From: a virus
Length of the DNA stretch: 34,749 nt
Virus record (IMG/VR): IMGVR_UViG_3300022746_000012
Coordinates: 1 to 34,749 of that record
Direction: 5' to 3' (one strand)
A program made the position numbers and the translations under genes. Under the pieces are notes generated by a model that was not told where the DNA came from, made no database searches, and saw nothing but the letters and a program-made list of their open reading frames with translations. This document shows, in pieces, positions 7,887-16,406 of the stretch (positions are counted from its first letter, which is position 1; the number at the start of each line of letters is the position of its first letter).

Positions 7887-8291
7887 ATGCCTAATACGCA
7901 AGCAATTGGGGTCGCGTATTCCGATCCTGAGTTTACGACCTGTTACGCAAGCCAAGAAATCGGTTATAGCGCAGCAGCCCAAGGTACTGTGACGCAGGCA
8001 ACAGACAAGTCAACGGCAGTCACGTTAAACAAGTCTGCTGGCCGTATCACAATGAACAACGCGGCGTTGGCAAACGGCGCGATTGTAAGTTTTGCGTTGA
8101 CCAACAGCTTGATCTCTGCCAAAGACGTTTTAATCGTCAATGTGTCGGGCGGCGCGGCGGCGGCTGGCTCTTATACTGCTTTTGTTTCTTCTATTGGCGC
8201 AGGAACTGCGACGATTAGTTTGTACAACATTTCTGGCGGTTCCCTGTCAGAATCAGTTGTGCTTAACTACGCAATCATTCACAGCGCTTAA
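7887..8291 (+). CDS. Putative capsid-associated structural protein
   Basis: 134 residues. After about 30 residues there is an Ala/Ser/Thr-rich beta domain: 'GTVTQATDKSTAVTLNKSAGRITMNNAALANGAIVSFAL', then 'DVLIVNVSGG', ending 'VVLNYAIIHSA'. I recognise this type as a frequent neighbour of P22-like coat genes in environmental phages, usually taken to be a minor head or decoration protein. It uses the same T-rich AAGGAAAT leader as the two genes before it. No enzymatic motif. Confidence 0.7.
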   Translation: MPNTQAIGVAYSDPEFTTCYASQEIGYSAAAQGTVTQATDKSTAVTLNKSAGRITMNNAALANGAIVSFALTNSLISAKDVLIVNVSGGAAAAGSYTAFVSSIGAGTATISLYNISGGSLSESVVLNYAIIHSA

Positions 8292-8296
8292 ACGGC

Positions 8297-8310
8297 GGGG
8301 CTTCGGCCCC
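8297..8310 (+). terminator. GGGGC-TTCG-GCCCC hairpin
   Basis: A perfect 5-bp GC stem with a stable TTCG tetraloop lies between two genes. The following bases (ACCTTTCG) have only three T, so this is a weak terminator or an mRNA-stabilising hairpin rather than a strong stop. Confidence 0.5.
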
Positions 8311-8327
8311 ACCTTTCGAGGTTTACG

Positions 8328-9044
8328 ATGGCGACATATTCGGCTGGCGATCAGATCAATCGCGCCCTGCGCTTGTTGGGCGTCCTAGCAGAAGGTGAAA
8401 CGCCCTCGGCATCAGTGTCGCAAGACGCGCTGATGGCGATGAATCAAATGATTGATAGTTGGAACACCGAGCGGTTGTCGGTGTTTAACACGCAAGATCA
8501 AACGTATCTTTGGACTCCAGGTCTGATCACGCAGACGCTTGGCCCATCTGGCGACTTTGTGGGCAACCGACCGATTTTGTTGGATGATTCAACGTATTTC
8601 CGTGACCCGACAACGAACGTCAGTTACGGCATCAAGTTTATCAATCAGCAGCAATACGACGGGATCGCGGTCAAAACCGTGACCTCTACTTATCCACAGG
8701 TTATGTGGATAAACATGGAATACCCCAACATCACGATGACGATTTACCCCAAGCCCACGCGGGTTTTGGAGTGGCATTTCATCAGTGTTGACGAACTTTA
8801 TCAACCGGCAACGCTATCAACTACGTTGGCATTCCCACCGGGTTATTTGCGCGCTTTTACCTATAACTTGGCGATGGAGATCGCGCCTGAGTTTGGTGTT
8901 GAGCCATCGCCGCAGGTTCAGCGTATTGCCATGACCAGCAAACGCAACCTCAAGCGCATCAACAACCCTGATGATGTGATGGCGATGCCTTACTCGTTGG
9001 TGGCGACGAGACAAAAATTCAACGTTTTTGCGGGCAATTATTAA
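8328..9044 (+). CDS. Head-tail adaptor / tail accessory factor, P22 gp4 type
   Basis: 238 residues. The opening 'AGDQINRALRLLGVLAEGETPSASVSQDALMAMNQMIDSWNTERLSVF' is the standard N-terminal helix pair of gp4-like adaptors. The body contains 'IKFINQQQYDGI' and 'MTIYPKPTRVLEWHF', and the C-terminus has 'FPPGYLRAFTYNLAMEIAPEFG', both conserved in this family. P22 gp4 itself is shorter (166 aa) and adds peptidoglycan hydrolase activity; that activity is not claimed here. The protein should bind under the portal ring and prepare the site for the gp10-like plug. Its last four bases overlap the end of the HNH gene on the other strand. Confidence 0.88.
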   Translation: MATYSAGDQINRALRLLGVLAEGETPSASVSQDALMAMNQMIDSWNTERLSVFNTQDQTYLWTPGLITQTLGPSGDFVGNRPILLDDSTYFRDPTTNVSYGIKFINQQQYDGIAVKTVTSTYPQVMWINMEYPNITMTIYPKPTRVLEWHFISVDELYQPATLSTTLAFPPGYLRAFTYNLAMEIAPEFGVEPSPQVQRIAMTSKRNLKRINNPDDVMAMPYSLVATRQKFNVFAGNY

Positions 9045-9526
9045 TGTTGGCTAAAGGGGTGCAAGTCGTGTTTGGCTTTCAAATAAGCCTCATGCGCTTC
9101 TTCTGGAGTGGCAAACAGCCCCAAACGAATAGATTTGTAGTTGACTTTGATTTCTGCCAGCCACTTGTGATTTTCCTTGCGAACGCCTGTAAAACCACTT
9201 TTGTTATCCCTGCGCTTGCGATTCTGCGCATTTTGCGCATTAGTGGCTTCTCTCAAATTGATAATTCTATTGTCTTCCCTGTTGCCGTTAATGTGGTCCA
9301 GTTGATGCGCGGGCCATTCTCCCTTAACGTACAACCATGCCAGACGGTGCGCGGTGTAAAGTACATTGTCAAGTCTGATCGCAATGTATCCATGTTTCAT
9401 GCGGCAACCCGTTGCGTCTCCTGGCCTGCACCGCCTACGCGCCATGTTCCAACGAAAAATTCCAATATCTGGGTCGTACGTCACAAGCGTTTTAAGGCGA
9501 TCTTGGGTGATGTTTTTGCTGTCCAT
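9041..9526 (-). CDS. HNH homing endonuclease with AP2-like domain
   Basis: 161 residues on the strand opposite to the whole late operon. Residues about 47-100 contain 'HGYIAIRLDNVLYTAHRLAW', then the HNH core 'QLDHINGNREDNRIINLREAT' (His and Asn ligands), then 'NAQNRK'. The C-terminal part ('SGFTGVRKENHKWLAEIKVNYKSIRLGLFATPEEAHEAY') is an AP2-type DNA-binding domain. This is the usual free-standing homing endonuclease of phages: it cuts related genomes next to its own insertion point and spreads by repair. It sits exactly between two structural genes without breaking either. It has its own promoter at 9534-9562. Confidence 0.93.
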   Translation of the reverse strand: MDSKNITQDRLKTLVTYDPDIGIFRWNMARRRCRPGDATGCRMKHGYIAIRLDNVLYTAHRLAWLYVKGEWPAHQLDHINGNREDNRIINLREATNAQNAQNRKRRDNKSGFTGVRKENHKWLAEIKVNYKSIRLGLFATPEEAHEAYLKAKHDLHPFSQH

Positions 9527-9533
9527 GACTTAA

Positions 9534-9562
9534 ATAATATTATGCAAGTCAAGGCTTGTCAA
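9534..9562 (-). promoter_or_regulatory. Sigma70-type promoter for the HNH gene
   Basis: On the minus strand TTGACA (9562-9557) and TATTAT (9539-9534) are 17 bases apart, which is nearly consensus. The -10 lies 8 bases before the HNH start, so transcription would begin very close to the ATG, giving a leaderless or near-leaderless message. The -35 box ends only two bases before the start codon of the plus-strand gp10-like gene. Confidence 0.65.
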
Positions 9563-9564
9563 GT

Positions 9565-11103
9565 ATGAAAAGTCCCATTCTGGGATCGGCCTACGTTGCT
9601 CGGTCGGTCAACGCCGCCGACAACAGAATGGTGAACTTGTTCCCAGAAATTGTGCCGGAAGCCGGCAAAGAACCGGCATTTCTGAATCGAGCGCCAGGGC
9701 TTAGATTCTTGGCAACGGTCGGCAGCGGGCCAATCAGGGGCTTGTGGGCGTACTCGTCTGACGACAGCACCGCGTTTGTGGTGTCTGGTACCGAGCTGTA
9801 CAAGATCAACACAAGCTACACGGCGACGCTGCTCGGCACCATAGCGGGCACTGGGCCAGTCAGTATGTCTGACAACGGTACGCAGTTGTTTGTCGCCGCG
9901 AATGGCCCTAGCTACATCTACAACAACAACACAGGGGCGTTTGGTCAGATCACTGACCCAGACTTTCCCGGCGCTGTAACCGTCTGCTATCTGGACGGTT
10001 ACTTTGTGTTCAACGAACCAAACAGCCAAAAAATGTGGGTGACTTCGCTGTTGGATGGTACGTCTATTGACCCGTTGGAGTTTGCCAGCACCGAAGGATC
10101 TCCCGACGGTTTGATTGCAGTAGCAGCAAACTTCCGCGAGGTCTGGGCGTTTGGTACTAACTCAATTGAAGTCTGGTACGACTCTGGCGCTACGGACTTC
10201 CCGCTGCAACGCATTCAAGGTGCGTTTAACGAGCTGGGCTGCGCTGCTCCGTTTTCAGTCGCCAAAATGGATAACGGTATGTTCTGGCTTGGGCGCGACC
10301 GGCGCGGTCAAGGTATGGTCTACCGAGCCAACGGCTACACCGGCCAGCGCATTTCAACCCATGCGATTGAATGGCAGATCCAGCAATACGGCAACATCTC
10401 GGACGCGATTGCCTATACCTACCAACAAGACGGACATTCTTTTTATGTACTGACATTTCCGTCTGGCAACGCCACATGGGTGTACGATGCCGCTACGGAA
10501 GCCTGGCACGAACGAGCGGGTTGGGTAAACGGTGACTTTACTCGCCATCGCAGCAACTGCCAGATGGCGTTTAACAATCAAGTGATTGTTGGTGATTATG
10601 CCAACGGCAACATCTACGCCTTTGATCTAGACGTATACGCCGACAACGGCAGCATCCAAAAATGGTTGCGCTCGTGGCGCGCGCTGCCCACCGGCCAAAA
10701 CAATCTTAAACGCACCGCTCACCATACTCTGCAACTTGATTGTGAGACGGGCGTTGGACTAAATGGGCTTGTTGCAAACGAAGATATTTATCTGCAAACC
10801 GAAGATGATTATTATTTAATCACCGAGGGCGGTGATTATTTAATTGCAGACCAGCAGGCTTTATTGACACAAGGCGCAGACCCGCAAGTAATGCTGCGCT
10901 GGTCTGATGACGCCGGTCACACTTGGTCAAACGAGCACTGGTCATCAGTTGGCAAGATCGGCGTCTACCAACAACGTGTGTTTTGGCGGCGTTTGGGAAT
11001 GACTTTGAAGTTGCGTGATCGAGTCTACGAAGTTTCTGGCACTGATCCGGTCAAGACGGTGATCATGGGCGCAGAACTAATTTTGAGTGGCACAAATGCC
11101 TAA
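9565..11103 (+). CDS. Packaged-DNA stabilization protein, P22 gp10 type
   Basis: 512 residues from ATG 9565 (P22 gp10 is 472). A TTG at 9556 in the same frame is possible but less likely. The N-terminus 'SPILGSAYVARSVNAADNRMVNLFPEIVPE' followed by 'LNRAPGLRFL' is characteristic, as are 'FNELGCAAPFSVAKMDNGMFWLGRDRRGQGMVYRANGY' and the C-terminal 'QVMLRWSDDAGHTWSNEHW'. In P22 it sits between gp4 and gp26 and plugs the tail so DNA does not leak. An acidic tyrosine-rich insertion near residues 400-435 ('EDIYLQTEDDYYLITEGGDYLI') looks like a small internal duplication. Confidence 0.9.
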   Translation: MKSPILGSAYVARSVNAADNRMVNLFPEIVPEAGKEPAFLNRAPGLRFLATVGSGPIRGLWAYSSDDSTAFVVSGTELYKINTSYTATLLGTIAGTGPVSMSDNGTQLFVAANGPSYIYNNNTGAFGQITDPDFPGAVTVCYLDGYFVFNEPNSQKMWVTSLLDGTSIDPLEFASTEGSPDGLIAVAANFREVWAFGTNSIEVWYDSGATDFPLQRIQGAFNELGCAAPFSVAKMDNGMFWLGRDRRGQGMVYRANGYTGQRISTHAIEWQIQQYGNISDAIAYTYQQDGHSFYVLTFPSGNATWVYDAATEAWHERAGWVNGDFTRHRSNCQMAFNNQVIVGDYANGNIYAFDLDVYADNGSIQKWLRSWRALPTGQNNLKRTAHHTLQLDCETGVGLNGLVANEDIYLQTEDDYYLITEGGDYLIADQQALLTQGADPQVMLRWSDDAGHTWSNEHWSSVGKIGVYQQRVFWRRLGMTLKLRDRVYEVSGTDPVKTVIMGAELILSGTNA

Positions 11104-11515
11104 CGTGACGCCGATCACGCCGCCACGGGTTCCGATTATTGACCCGCGCACGGGGTACATCAATCGCGCTTGGTACTTGTTCTTTTTGTCGCTAAACAAT
11201 GCCGCGACTCAGGTTTATGGCAATCCGGATGTCGGCCCCAGCCCAGAATCGTTGATTGCATCTTACGCCGCCGAGCTTCAAGCGTTGGCGCAAGCCGTAG
11301 ATACGCAGCCGTCGCAAACTGATTTGTTGTCCCAAATTGCGGAGTTACAAAAGCAGGTTGAAGCGCTTGCGTTGTTGCCCGCTCAAATAACGGCTATGCT
11401 TGCTCAATTGGCAGACGTAACCGCGATGAATCCGTCTGATGGCGACAAACTGATTTATAACGGCGCTACGGGCAAGTGGAACCAAGATTCCCGCAGCTAC
11501 CTTATGCTTGAATAA
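11096..11515 (+). CDS. Putative tail needle-like / tail protein
   Basis: 139 residues from ATG 11096, overlapping the gp10-like gene by 8 bases; a GTG at 11087 would add three residues. The N-terminus 'TPPRVPIIDPRTGYINRAWYLFFLSLNN' is a segment often seen in podovirus tail proteins. About 50-110 is a coiled coil rich in Ala, Gln and Leu, and the end has 'DKLIYNGATGKWNQ', a fibre-tip-like motif. In P22 this gene position holds the needle gp26, a trimeric coiled coil. Order and coiled coil agree with that, but the needle assignment is inference. Confidence 0.65.
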   Translation: MPNVTPITPPRVPIIDPRTGYINRAWYLFFLSLNNAATQVYGNPDVGPSPESLIASYAAELQALAQAVDTQPSQTDLLSQIAELQKQVEALALLPAQITAMLAQLADVTAMNPSDGDKLIYNGATGKWNQDSRSYLMLE

Positions 11516-11527
11516 AGGATTCCCCTC

Positions 11528-11863
11528 ATGACTGTTTCAGTAAAAGTTCTAGTCCCGGCAAAATACGCCGAGAATACGCAAACCACGCAGTACACCGCGA
11601 CCGGCGTGACCGCAATTATTGACAAGTTTACGGCAACCAACATTAGCGGCTCTGCTGCTACAATCTCCGTCAACTTGGTTACCGTCGCCGGATCTGCTGG
11701 CAACACCAACTTGATCACCAAGACCAAGACACTGCAAGCGTCCGAGGTCTACACGTTTCCCGAACTGGTCGGCCAGGTGCTAGGGGCTGGAGACTTTATC
11801 AGCACGGTGGCAGGCACGGCCAGCGCGATCAATATTCGAGTTTCTGGGCGGGAAGTTACATGA
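11528..11863 (+). CDS. Small structural protein, beta-rich
   Basis: 111 residues, Thr/Ala/Val-rich with alternating residues typical of a beta-sandwich: 'TATNISGSAATISVNLVTVAG', ending 'GDFISTVAGTASAINIRVSGREVT'. No catalytic motif. A good AAGGATT ribosome site precedes the ATG. The family is frequent in podovirus tail regions without assigned role. Its stop overlaps the cupin start as ATGA. Confidence 0.65.
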   Translation: MTVSVKVLVPAKYAENTQTTQYTATGVTAIIDKFTATNISGSAATISVNLVTVAGSAGNTNLITKTKTLQASEVYTFPELVGQVLGAGDFISTVAGTASAINIRVSGREVT

Positions 11864-12204
11864 TCCAACATTTTTTTGGCCCTGGCGTTTACGCTAAGGA
11901 ATCTCGTATTCCTGCGGGCCATTTGTTGGTTCAACACGCTCACAAATATGATCACCTATCTATTTTGGCTAGTGGATCTGTAGAGCTTGTTGTTGATGGG
12001 GAAATGTCTGTTGTTAACGCTCCTGCTTGTTTTACAATTAAAGCCAACAAGCATCACGGCGTTAAAACATTGACTGACGCAGTTTGGTACTGCGTTCACG
12101 CCACAGATTGCGCTGACGAGAATGAAATTGACGAAACTTTGATTCAACCAGCGGACATGAAAGAATTTGCAAATGTAATGCAAATTCTGAAAAAGGAGTA
12201 TTAA
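11860..12204 (+). CDS. Cupin-domain protein
   Basis: 114 residues. Residues 19-60 form the first cupin motif: 'GHLLVQHAHKYDHLSILASGSVELVVDGE'. The second metal-site half is 'IKANKHHGVKTLTDAVWYCVHAT'. The His residues in 'HAHKYDH' and 'KHHG' are placed as in single-domain metal-binding cupins. Cupins include sugar isomerases, dioxygenases and binding proteins, so the substrate cannot be predicted. It sits between tail and ejection genes and is coupled to the gene before it, which is odd for an enzyme. It might act on surface sugars or form part of the particle. Confidence 0.82.
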   Translation: MIQHFFGPGVYAKESRIPAGHLLVQHAHKYDHLSILASGSVELVVDGEMSVVNAPACFTIKANKHHGVKTLTDAVWYCVHATDCADENEIDETLIQPADMKEFANVMQILKKEY

Positions 12205-12206
12205 AA

Positions 12207-12950
12207 ATGCCTTGGATGTTGCCAGCCGCGATTATTGGAAGTGGGTTGCTTGGCGCAAGTTCGGCCAGCAAAGCCGCCAACACGCAAGCGCAAGCCACTC
12301 AAGCAGCGCAAGATGCTCAAGAACGGATGTTCAATAAACAAATTGAACTCCAAGAGCCGTGGCGCAAAGCTGGCGAAACCGCGCTTAATAAACTGATCCC
12401 GCTTAGTGATTACACTAAGTTTGGAATGGATCAATTTACGCAAGATCCTGGGTATGGGTTTCGCTTGTCCGAAGGCATGAAAGCACTTGATCGCACTGCC
12501 GCTGCGCGTGGAGGATTATTGTCTGGCGCTGCCCTTAAAGGGGCGCAGCGTTTTGGGCAAGACCTTGCCTCGCAAGAATATCAGAACGCTTTTAATCGCT
12601 ACCAGATTGAACGAGCCGCACAGTTGCAACCATTGCAATCATTGGCCGGAGTGGGACAAAGTGCGGCAAATACTTTAACCGGCGCTTACGGCAACTTTGG
12701 AGCGCAGACCGGGCAAAACCTGCAAGACATAGGAACCGCACGAGCATCTGGTTATCTCGGCGGACAAAACGCGCTGTCAAGTGCGCTTGGTTCGGCGGGA
12801 CAAATGTATCAGTATGGGCAGCGGACTAATGCTTTGGCTGGAATGTATGGTGGAAATAGTGGTGTCGGAGGCGCTCCAATTTCAGCAGCTACACCATATA
12901 TATCCTATGGAATATCAAATCCAACATATTCCGGTTACGGCGTTTATTAA
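12207..12950 (+). CDS. DNA ejection (transfer) protein, gp7-position
   Basis: 247 residues. The first 25 form a hydrophobic, small-residue helix ('LPAAIIGSGLLGASSAS'), then a Gln/Ala coiled coil. The core 'DPGYGFRLSEGMKALDRTAAARGGLLSGAALKGAQRFGQDLASQEYQNAFNRY' is a conserved block of phage injection proteins, and the C-terminus is Gly/Tyr/Ala-rich. P22 has gp7 at the equivalent position, and these proteins leave the virion with the DNA to make a channel. Starts three bases after the cupin stop. Confidence 0.83.
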   Translation: MPWMLPAAIIGSGLLGASSASKAANTQAQATQAAQDAQERMFNKQIELQEPWRKAGETALNKLIPLSDYTKFGMDQFTQDPGYGFRLSEGMKALDRTAAARGGLLSGAALKGAQRFGQDLASQEYQNAFNRYQIERAAQLQPLQSLAGVGQSAANTLTGAYGNFGAQTGQNLQDIGTARASGYLGGQNALSSALGSAGQMYQYGQRTNALAGMYGGNSGVGGAPISAATPYISYGISNPTYSGYGVY

Positions 12951-12959
12951 GGTGTAATC

Positions 12960-14378
12960 ATGCCACTCCGCGCACTTGACCCATCAATCGTCAATTCTTA
13001 TAAACCGCCGCAGTTCAATATGCCAGATCCTTTGCAGGATGTGGCAGCGATTGAGCAGATTAAGTCTGGGCGTGTCTCGCGGCAGTTGCATGAAGAACAG
13101 TTAGCTCAACTTCAGCAAGATCGTTCTTCTTTAGAAAAATTGCGCCAAACCATAGCCGGGGCTGGCGGGCCGCCCGATCTTGAAACGGCAGCTTCTGAAA
13201 TGATTAAATCTGGGATTCAACATTATGTTGACCTTGGATATAAAATATTAGAAAAACAGCAGTTTCAGAAAAACTTTTTGGAAGCTATGGGTGGCGGCAA
13301 ACCAGCGCCCGCCCAACCCGAACCTGTAGCCACTACCGCGCCCATCCAAAGTCCATCGTTGTCTATGGAAACTTTGAGTGGTGGTAATACTGGCATCAAA
13401 ATTCGACCAAATTTGCCGGAGCAAGCACCCGCACCAACGCCTACAAATGCGCTTGCCCCAAATGGATTGCCAACCAATTTTGGTGATAATGTACTCGCTC
13501 AAATCGCAGAATTAGAGCGCAAGCGTAATGGTTTGACGATGCTTGCGGCTCAAAATCCGGCCATTATGCCGATGGTTTCTGAATTGTCGCGTCAAATTGC
13601 CGAACTGCGTAAGCCTCTAGTGGTTGGCCAAGGCCAGACAATTATTGTTCCGGGTCAACCGCCAATTACGTTGCCACCCGCTCCTCAACGTCCAATGGGT
13701 TTGTCGCGTGGTGAGACTATGGTTGATCCTTCAACTGGAAAAGTTATCGCGCGCGGTATGGCACCAGAGGCGCCCGCTCCAACCCCTCTTGAAAGGGCGT
13801 TTGATACCAAGACAAACTCTCAAGTATTTGTTGATCGTGCAGACATTAGAGCCAATCCAGATCGATACAAGCCATTAGGAGCTGAAGAAAAGCTAAAGCC
13901 AATCCCCGAAACAATTAACAAAGCTCTAACAGGCAACGTATCAAGCATTTCTCAGATTGACAGAGCAATAGAATCGCTTTCAAAAAATCCAAATGCAGTT
14001 GGTTTGAAAGGAAATTTGCCGCAAACAATTCTAAATAAAACATATCCAGAAGGTGTTGAAACTAGAGCTTTGGTTACGGACATTGGGTCTGCAATTGTTC
14101 ACGATAGAAGCGGTGCTGCCGTTGCCGCTTCTGAAGCTCCTCGATTAATGCCGTTTATTCCTCAAGCAACAGATGACGCTCAAACCGCAATTAAAAAATT
14201 AAAACAATTGCGAACTAGGATTGAAGCGGAACAAAATGGCATTTTAGATTTTTACAGTCCAGAGCAGGGATATAAAGCCAGTTTGTACCATAGGCAGCAA
14301 AGCACTCCTGTTGTTCCTAGCCCTACGCCCGATGTCATTAAATCATTGGTTGACAAGTACGCACCAAAAGGTAAGTAA
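12960..14378 (+). CDS. Putative internal virion / ejection protein, gp20-position
   Basis: 472 residues, low in aromatic residues, rich in Gln, Pro and Ala. Residues 25-70 are a coiled coil ('EQIKSGRVSRQLHEEQLAQLQQDRSSLEKL'). About 115-290 is Pro-rich linker sequence, including a basic-Leu coiled segment. The C-terminal 180 residues are helical ('DRAIESLSKNPNAVGLKGNLPQTILNK', 'AIKKLKQLRTRIEAEQNGI'). The position between two other ejection-type genes matches P22 gp20. No enzyme motif seen. Its TAA overlaps the next ATG by one base. Confidence 0.7.
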   Translation: MPLRALDPSIVNSYKPPQFNMPDPLQDVAAIEQIKSGRVSRQLHEEQLAQLQQDRSSLEKLRQTIAGAGGPPDLETAASEMIKSGIQHYVDLGYKILEKQQFQKNFLEAMGGGKPAPAQPEPVATTAPIQSPSLSMETLSGGNTGIKIRPNLPEQAPAPTPTNALAPNGLPTNFGDNVLAQIAELERKRNGLTMLAAQNPAIMPMVSELSRQIAELRKPLVVGQGQTIIVPGQPPITLPPAPQRPMGLSRGETMVDPSTGKVIARGMAPEAPAPTPLERAFDTKTNSQVFVDRADIRANPDRYKPLGAEEKLKPIPETINKALTGNVSSISQIDRAIESLSKNPNAVGLKGNLPQTILNKTYPEGVETRALVTDIGSAIVHDRSGAAVAASEAPRLMPFIPQATDDAQTAIKKLKQLRTRIEAEQNGILDFYSPEQGYKASLYHRQQSTPVVPSPTPDVIKSLVDKYAPKGK

Positions 14379-16165
14379 TGGCTACCCTTGAACAACTTGG
14401 TATGGCGTTAGTAAACGCTGACGCCGCTGGCGATGTTGAGGCGGCAAAAATGCTAGCCTCTGAAATTAAGAGGATGCAAGCCGCTCCTAAATTCACATCG
14501 CGCGCGGCAACACCAGAACAAATTCCCGGCGTCATGCCGTTGACGCAAGCCCAAGAACCATCTTTCTTTGAAAGGGTTGGCGCAGCGCCAGAAACCGCCG
14601 CAAGAATGATTTATGGCGGTCTGACCGGGTTGGCGGCTGCCCCTATTGCTTTGGGCAAAGAAATTCTGACGGGCACTCCTAAAGAGCAAACCGCTCGGCA
14701 GATTATGGAGTTGGGGTCTGGCGTACCTATTAGCCCCGCAGCGCAAGCCAATCTGCAAACGATTGGCAATTTAATGCCTAATCTGCCGGCCTTTATACCA
14801 GCGGTAGGACAGTCCAGCCAGGTGGCGCAAGGCGTCAATGCGCTTGCCGCCCGATCTGTGCCAGCGGCGCAACGTGCCGTTCAAACCGTACAAAACGCTT
14901 TGGTACGCGCTCCAAAACCTCAAATGGCCGGTGGTGGGGCTGCGTTGACGCAAGAAGCGCTGCTTCGTGCAGAACGCGCTCAGCGTCAAGGCATACCGCT
15001 GACTAAGGGCGAGCAACTGCAAGATTTGGCTCAACAGCAACTTGAGCAAGATTTGCTTAAGTCAAATAAGCCACCATTGGTCGCCCCGCTGACCAATTTG
15101 AAACAACAGCAACAAGAAGCAATTGGCCGCCAGTTTCAAAAACTGACCGAAGCTACTGGCTCAACCGTGGCTGATGTTGACCCAATCTATCTGCGCGACG
15201 TTGGCAAGATTGTTGATAAGCCCCTGATGGCAGAGTACGAAAAATCAATTGCCAATTATGGTAGTAAATACAAAGCCGCAGACAACGCTGGCGAGACTTT
15301 GCAAGAAGTGCCGTATCAAAGTCTTGTTGAATACATTAACAAGCAAACTCCAACAACAAGAACGTCTCTTGCTCCGATTTTGCAAGACACGCTTGAGCAA
15401 CTTAAGATTAACGACCCAAATAATACTGGCAGCATTTCCATTCGTGCGCTTGAGGATGTGTACCAAAACATTGGTAAAAAAGCGCAGCCAGGGACTCCAA
15501 ATTCTACTTACGGCAAAGATCTTAAAAATCTAATAGATCAAGCAACCGAAGGCGCTGGCGGCGATCTTTATAAGGAAGCTCGCGCAGCTCGTCGCCAGTT
15601 TGCCAAAGAATTTGAAGATGTTGCCTCTGTTGCCAAATTGGTTGGCAGCAAAGGCGAAGATCGGATTGTCTGGTTGTCTGATGTTTTTGACAGAGTGGTT
15701 CTTGGAAGTTCAAAAGAAGACATTCAGCACATAACTTCGTTGCTTAAACGTGCTGGGCCTGAAGGCGAGCAAGCAATCAATGAGCTTAAAGGCCAGACCG
15801 TCCAATGGCTTAAAGGCCAAGCAACTGGCGTCAATGGCGTGACCAAATTTGACAGCTTCCGCAAGGCAATTGACAAGTTAGAACGCGAAGACAAATTAAC
15901 CGAGTTGTTTGGCAAAGCTGGGCGAGAGCAAATTCTTGATCTGCGAGATACGGTCAAGGACGCTTTGGTTAAACAACCTGGTGCCGTAAACTATTCCAAT
16001 ACTGCCAGCGCAATGATGCGTGGCTTGGAGAATATGGCGCTTCGGATTCCAGGCGCAAAAACGGTCGCCGAACTGCGCCAAGACTATAGAACCAAAAAAC
16101 AAGCTAAAGAAGCTGCAACCTTTAACGCCCTCGCCCCCACCAACCAAAATCAACTGGTGCCCTGA
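14378..16165 (+). CDS. Putative internal virion / ejection protein, gp16-position
   Basis: 595 residues. The N-terminal 35 ('LGMALVNADAAGDVEAAKMLASEIKRM') form a helical module seen at the start of many large phage internal proteins. About 65-105 is an Ala/Gly-rich hydrophobic stretch that may insert into membrane ('MIYGGLTGLAAAPIALGKEIL'). The remainder is helical with many Gln and Lys ('LQDLAQQQLEQDLLKS', 'YKEARAARRQFAKEFEDVASVAKL'). Third in a row of ejection-type genes, like P22 gp16. No lysozyme or protease motif recognised. The stop is joined to the next gene as TGATG. Confidence 0.7.
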   Translation: MATLEQLGMALVNADAAGDVEAAKMLASEIKRMQAAPKFTSRAATPEQIPGVMPLTQAQEPSFFERVGAAPETAARMIYGGLTGLAAAPIALGKEILTGTPKEQTARQIMELGSGVPISPAAQANLQTIGNLMPNLPAFIPAVGQSSQVAQGVNALAARSVPAAQRAVQTVQNALVRAPKPQMAGGGAALTQEALLRAERAQRQGIPLTKGEQLQDLAQQQLEQDLLKSNKPPLVAPLTNLKQQQQEAIGRQFQKLTEATGSTVADVDPIYLRDVGKIVDKPLMAEYEKSIANYGSKYKAADNAGETLQEVPYQSLVEYINKQTPTTRTSLAPILQDTLEQLKINDPNNTGSISIRALEDVYQNIGKKAQPGTPNSTYGKDLKNLIDQATEGAGGDLYKEARAARRQFAKEFEDVASVAKLVGSKGEDRIVWLSDVFDRVVLGSSKEDIQHITSLLKRAGPEGEQAINELKGQTVQWLKGQATGVNGVTKFDSFRKAIDKLEREDKLTELFGKAGREQILDLRDTVKDALVKQPGAVNYSNTASAMMRGLENMALRIPGAKTVAELRQDYRTKKQAKEAATFNALAPTNQNQLVP

Positions 16166-16353
16166 TGGTTACTCTATCCGAAGTCGATCACAAAATTGAT
16201 TCCCACATAGATGTCTGTGCCGTCAGGTACGAGGGGATTGAGAAAGAAACCAAGGGCATCCACGCTAGGATCAAGCGCTTGGAGCAGATTTTCGTAAGCG
16301 GCGCTGGCGCGATCATCATGCTGTTGCTGACCATGTTGATTAAAGGTCATTAA
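16165..16353 (+). CDS. XhlA-like small membrane protein, lysis-associated
   Basis: 62 residues. A charged N-terminal half ('VDHKIDSHIDVCAVRYEGIEKETKGIHARIKRLEQ') likely forms a coiled coil, followed by a single C-terminal membrane helix ('GAGAIIMLLLTMLI') and a short basic end. This layout matches hemolysin XhlA-type proteins, which assist phage lysis by localising to the membrane with a holin. It opens the lysis block and is coupled to the preceding gene. Confidence 0.7.
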   Translation: MVTLSEVDHKIDSHIDVCAVRYEGIEKETKGIHARIKRLEQIFVSGAGAIIMLLLTMLIKGH

Positions 16354-16406
16354 ACGGTCATCGTCTGCTTGTAGATTGAAGGCTCCTTAACCTTTTGGGT
16401 AATGCC

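Noticed and set aside
9044-9568. Long open frame on the plus strand across the HNH gene
   Set aside because: It is the mirror of the HNH coding strand; the minus-strand product has a full HNH and AP2 pattern and its own promoter.
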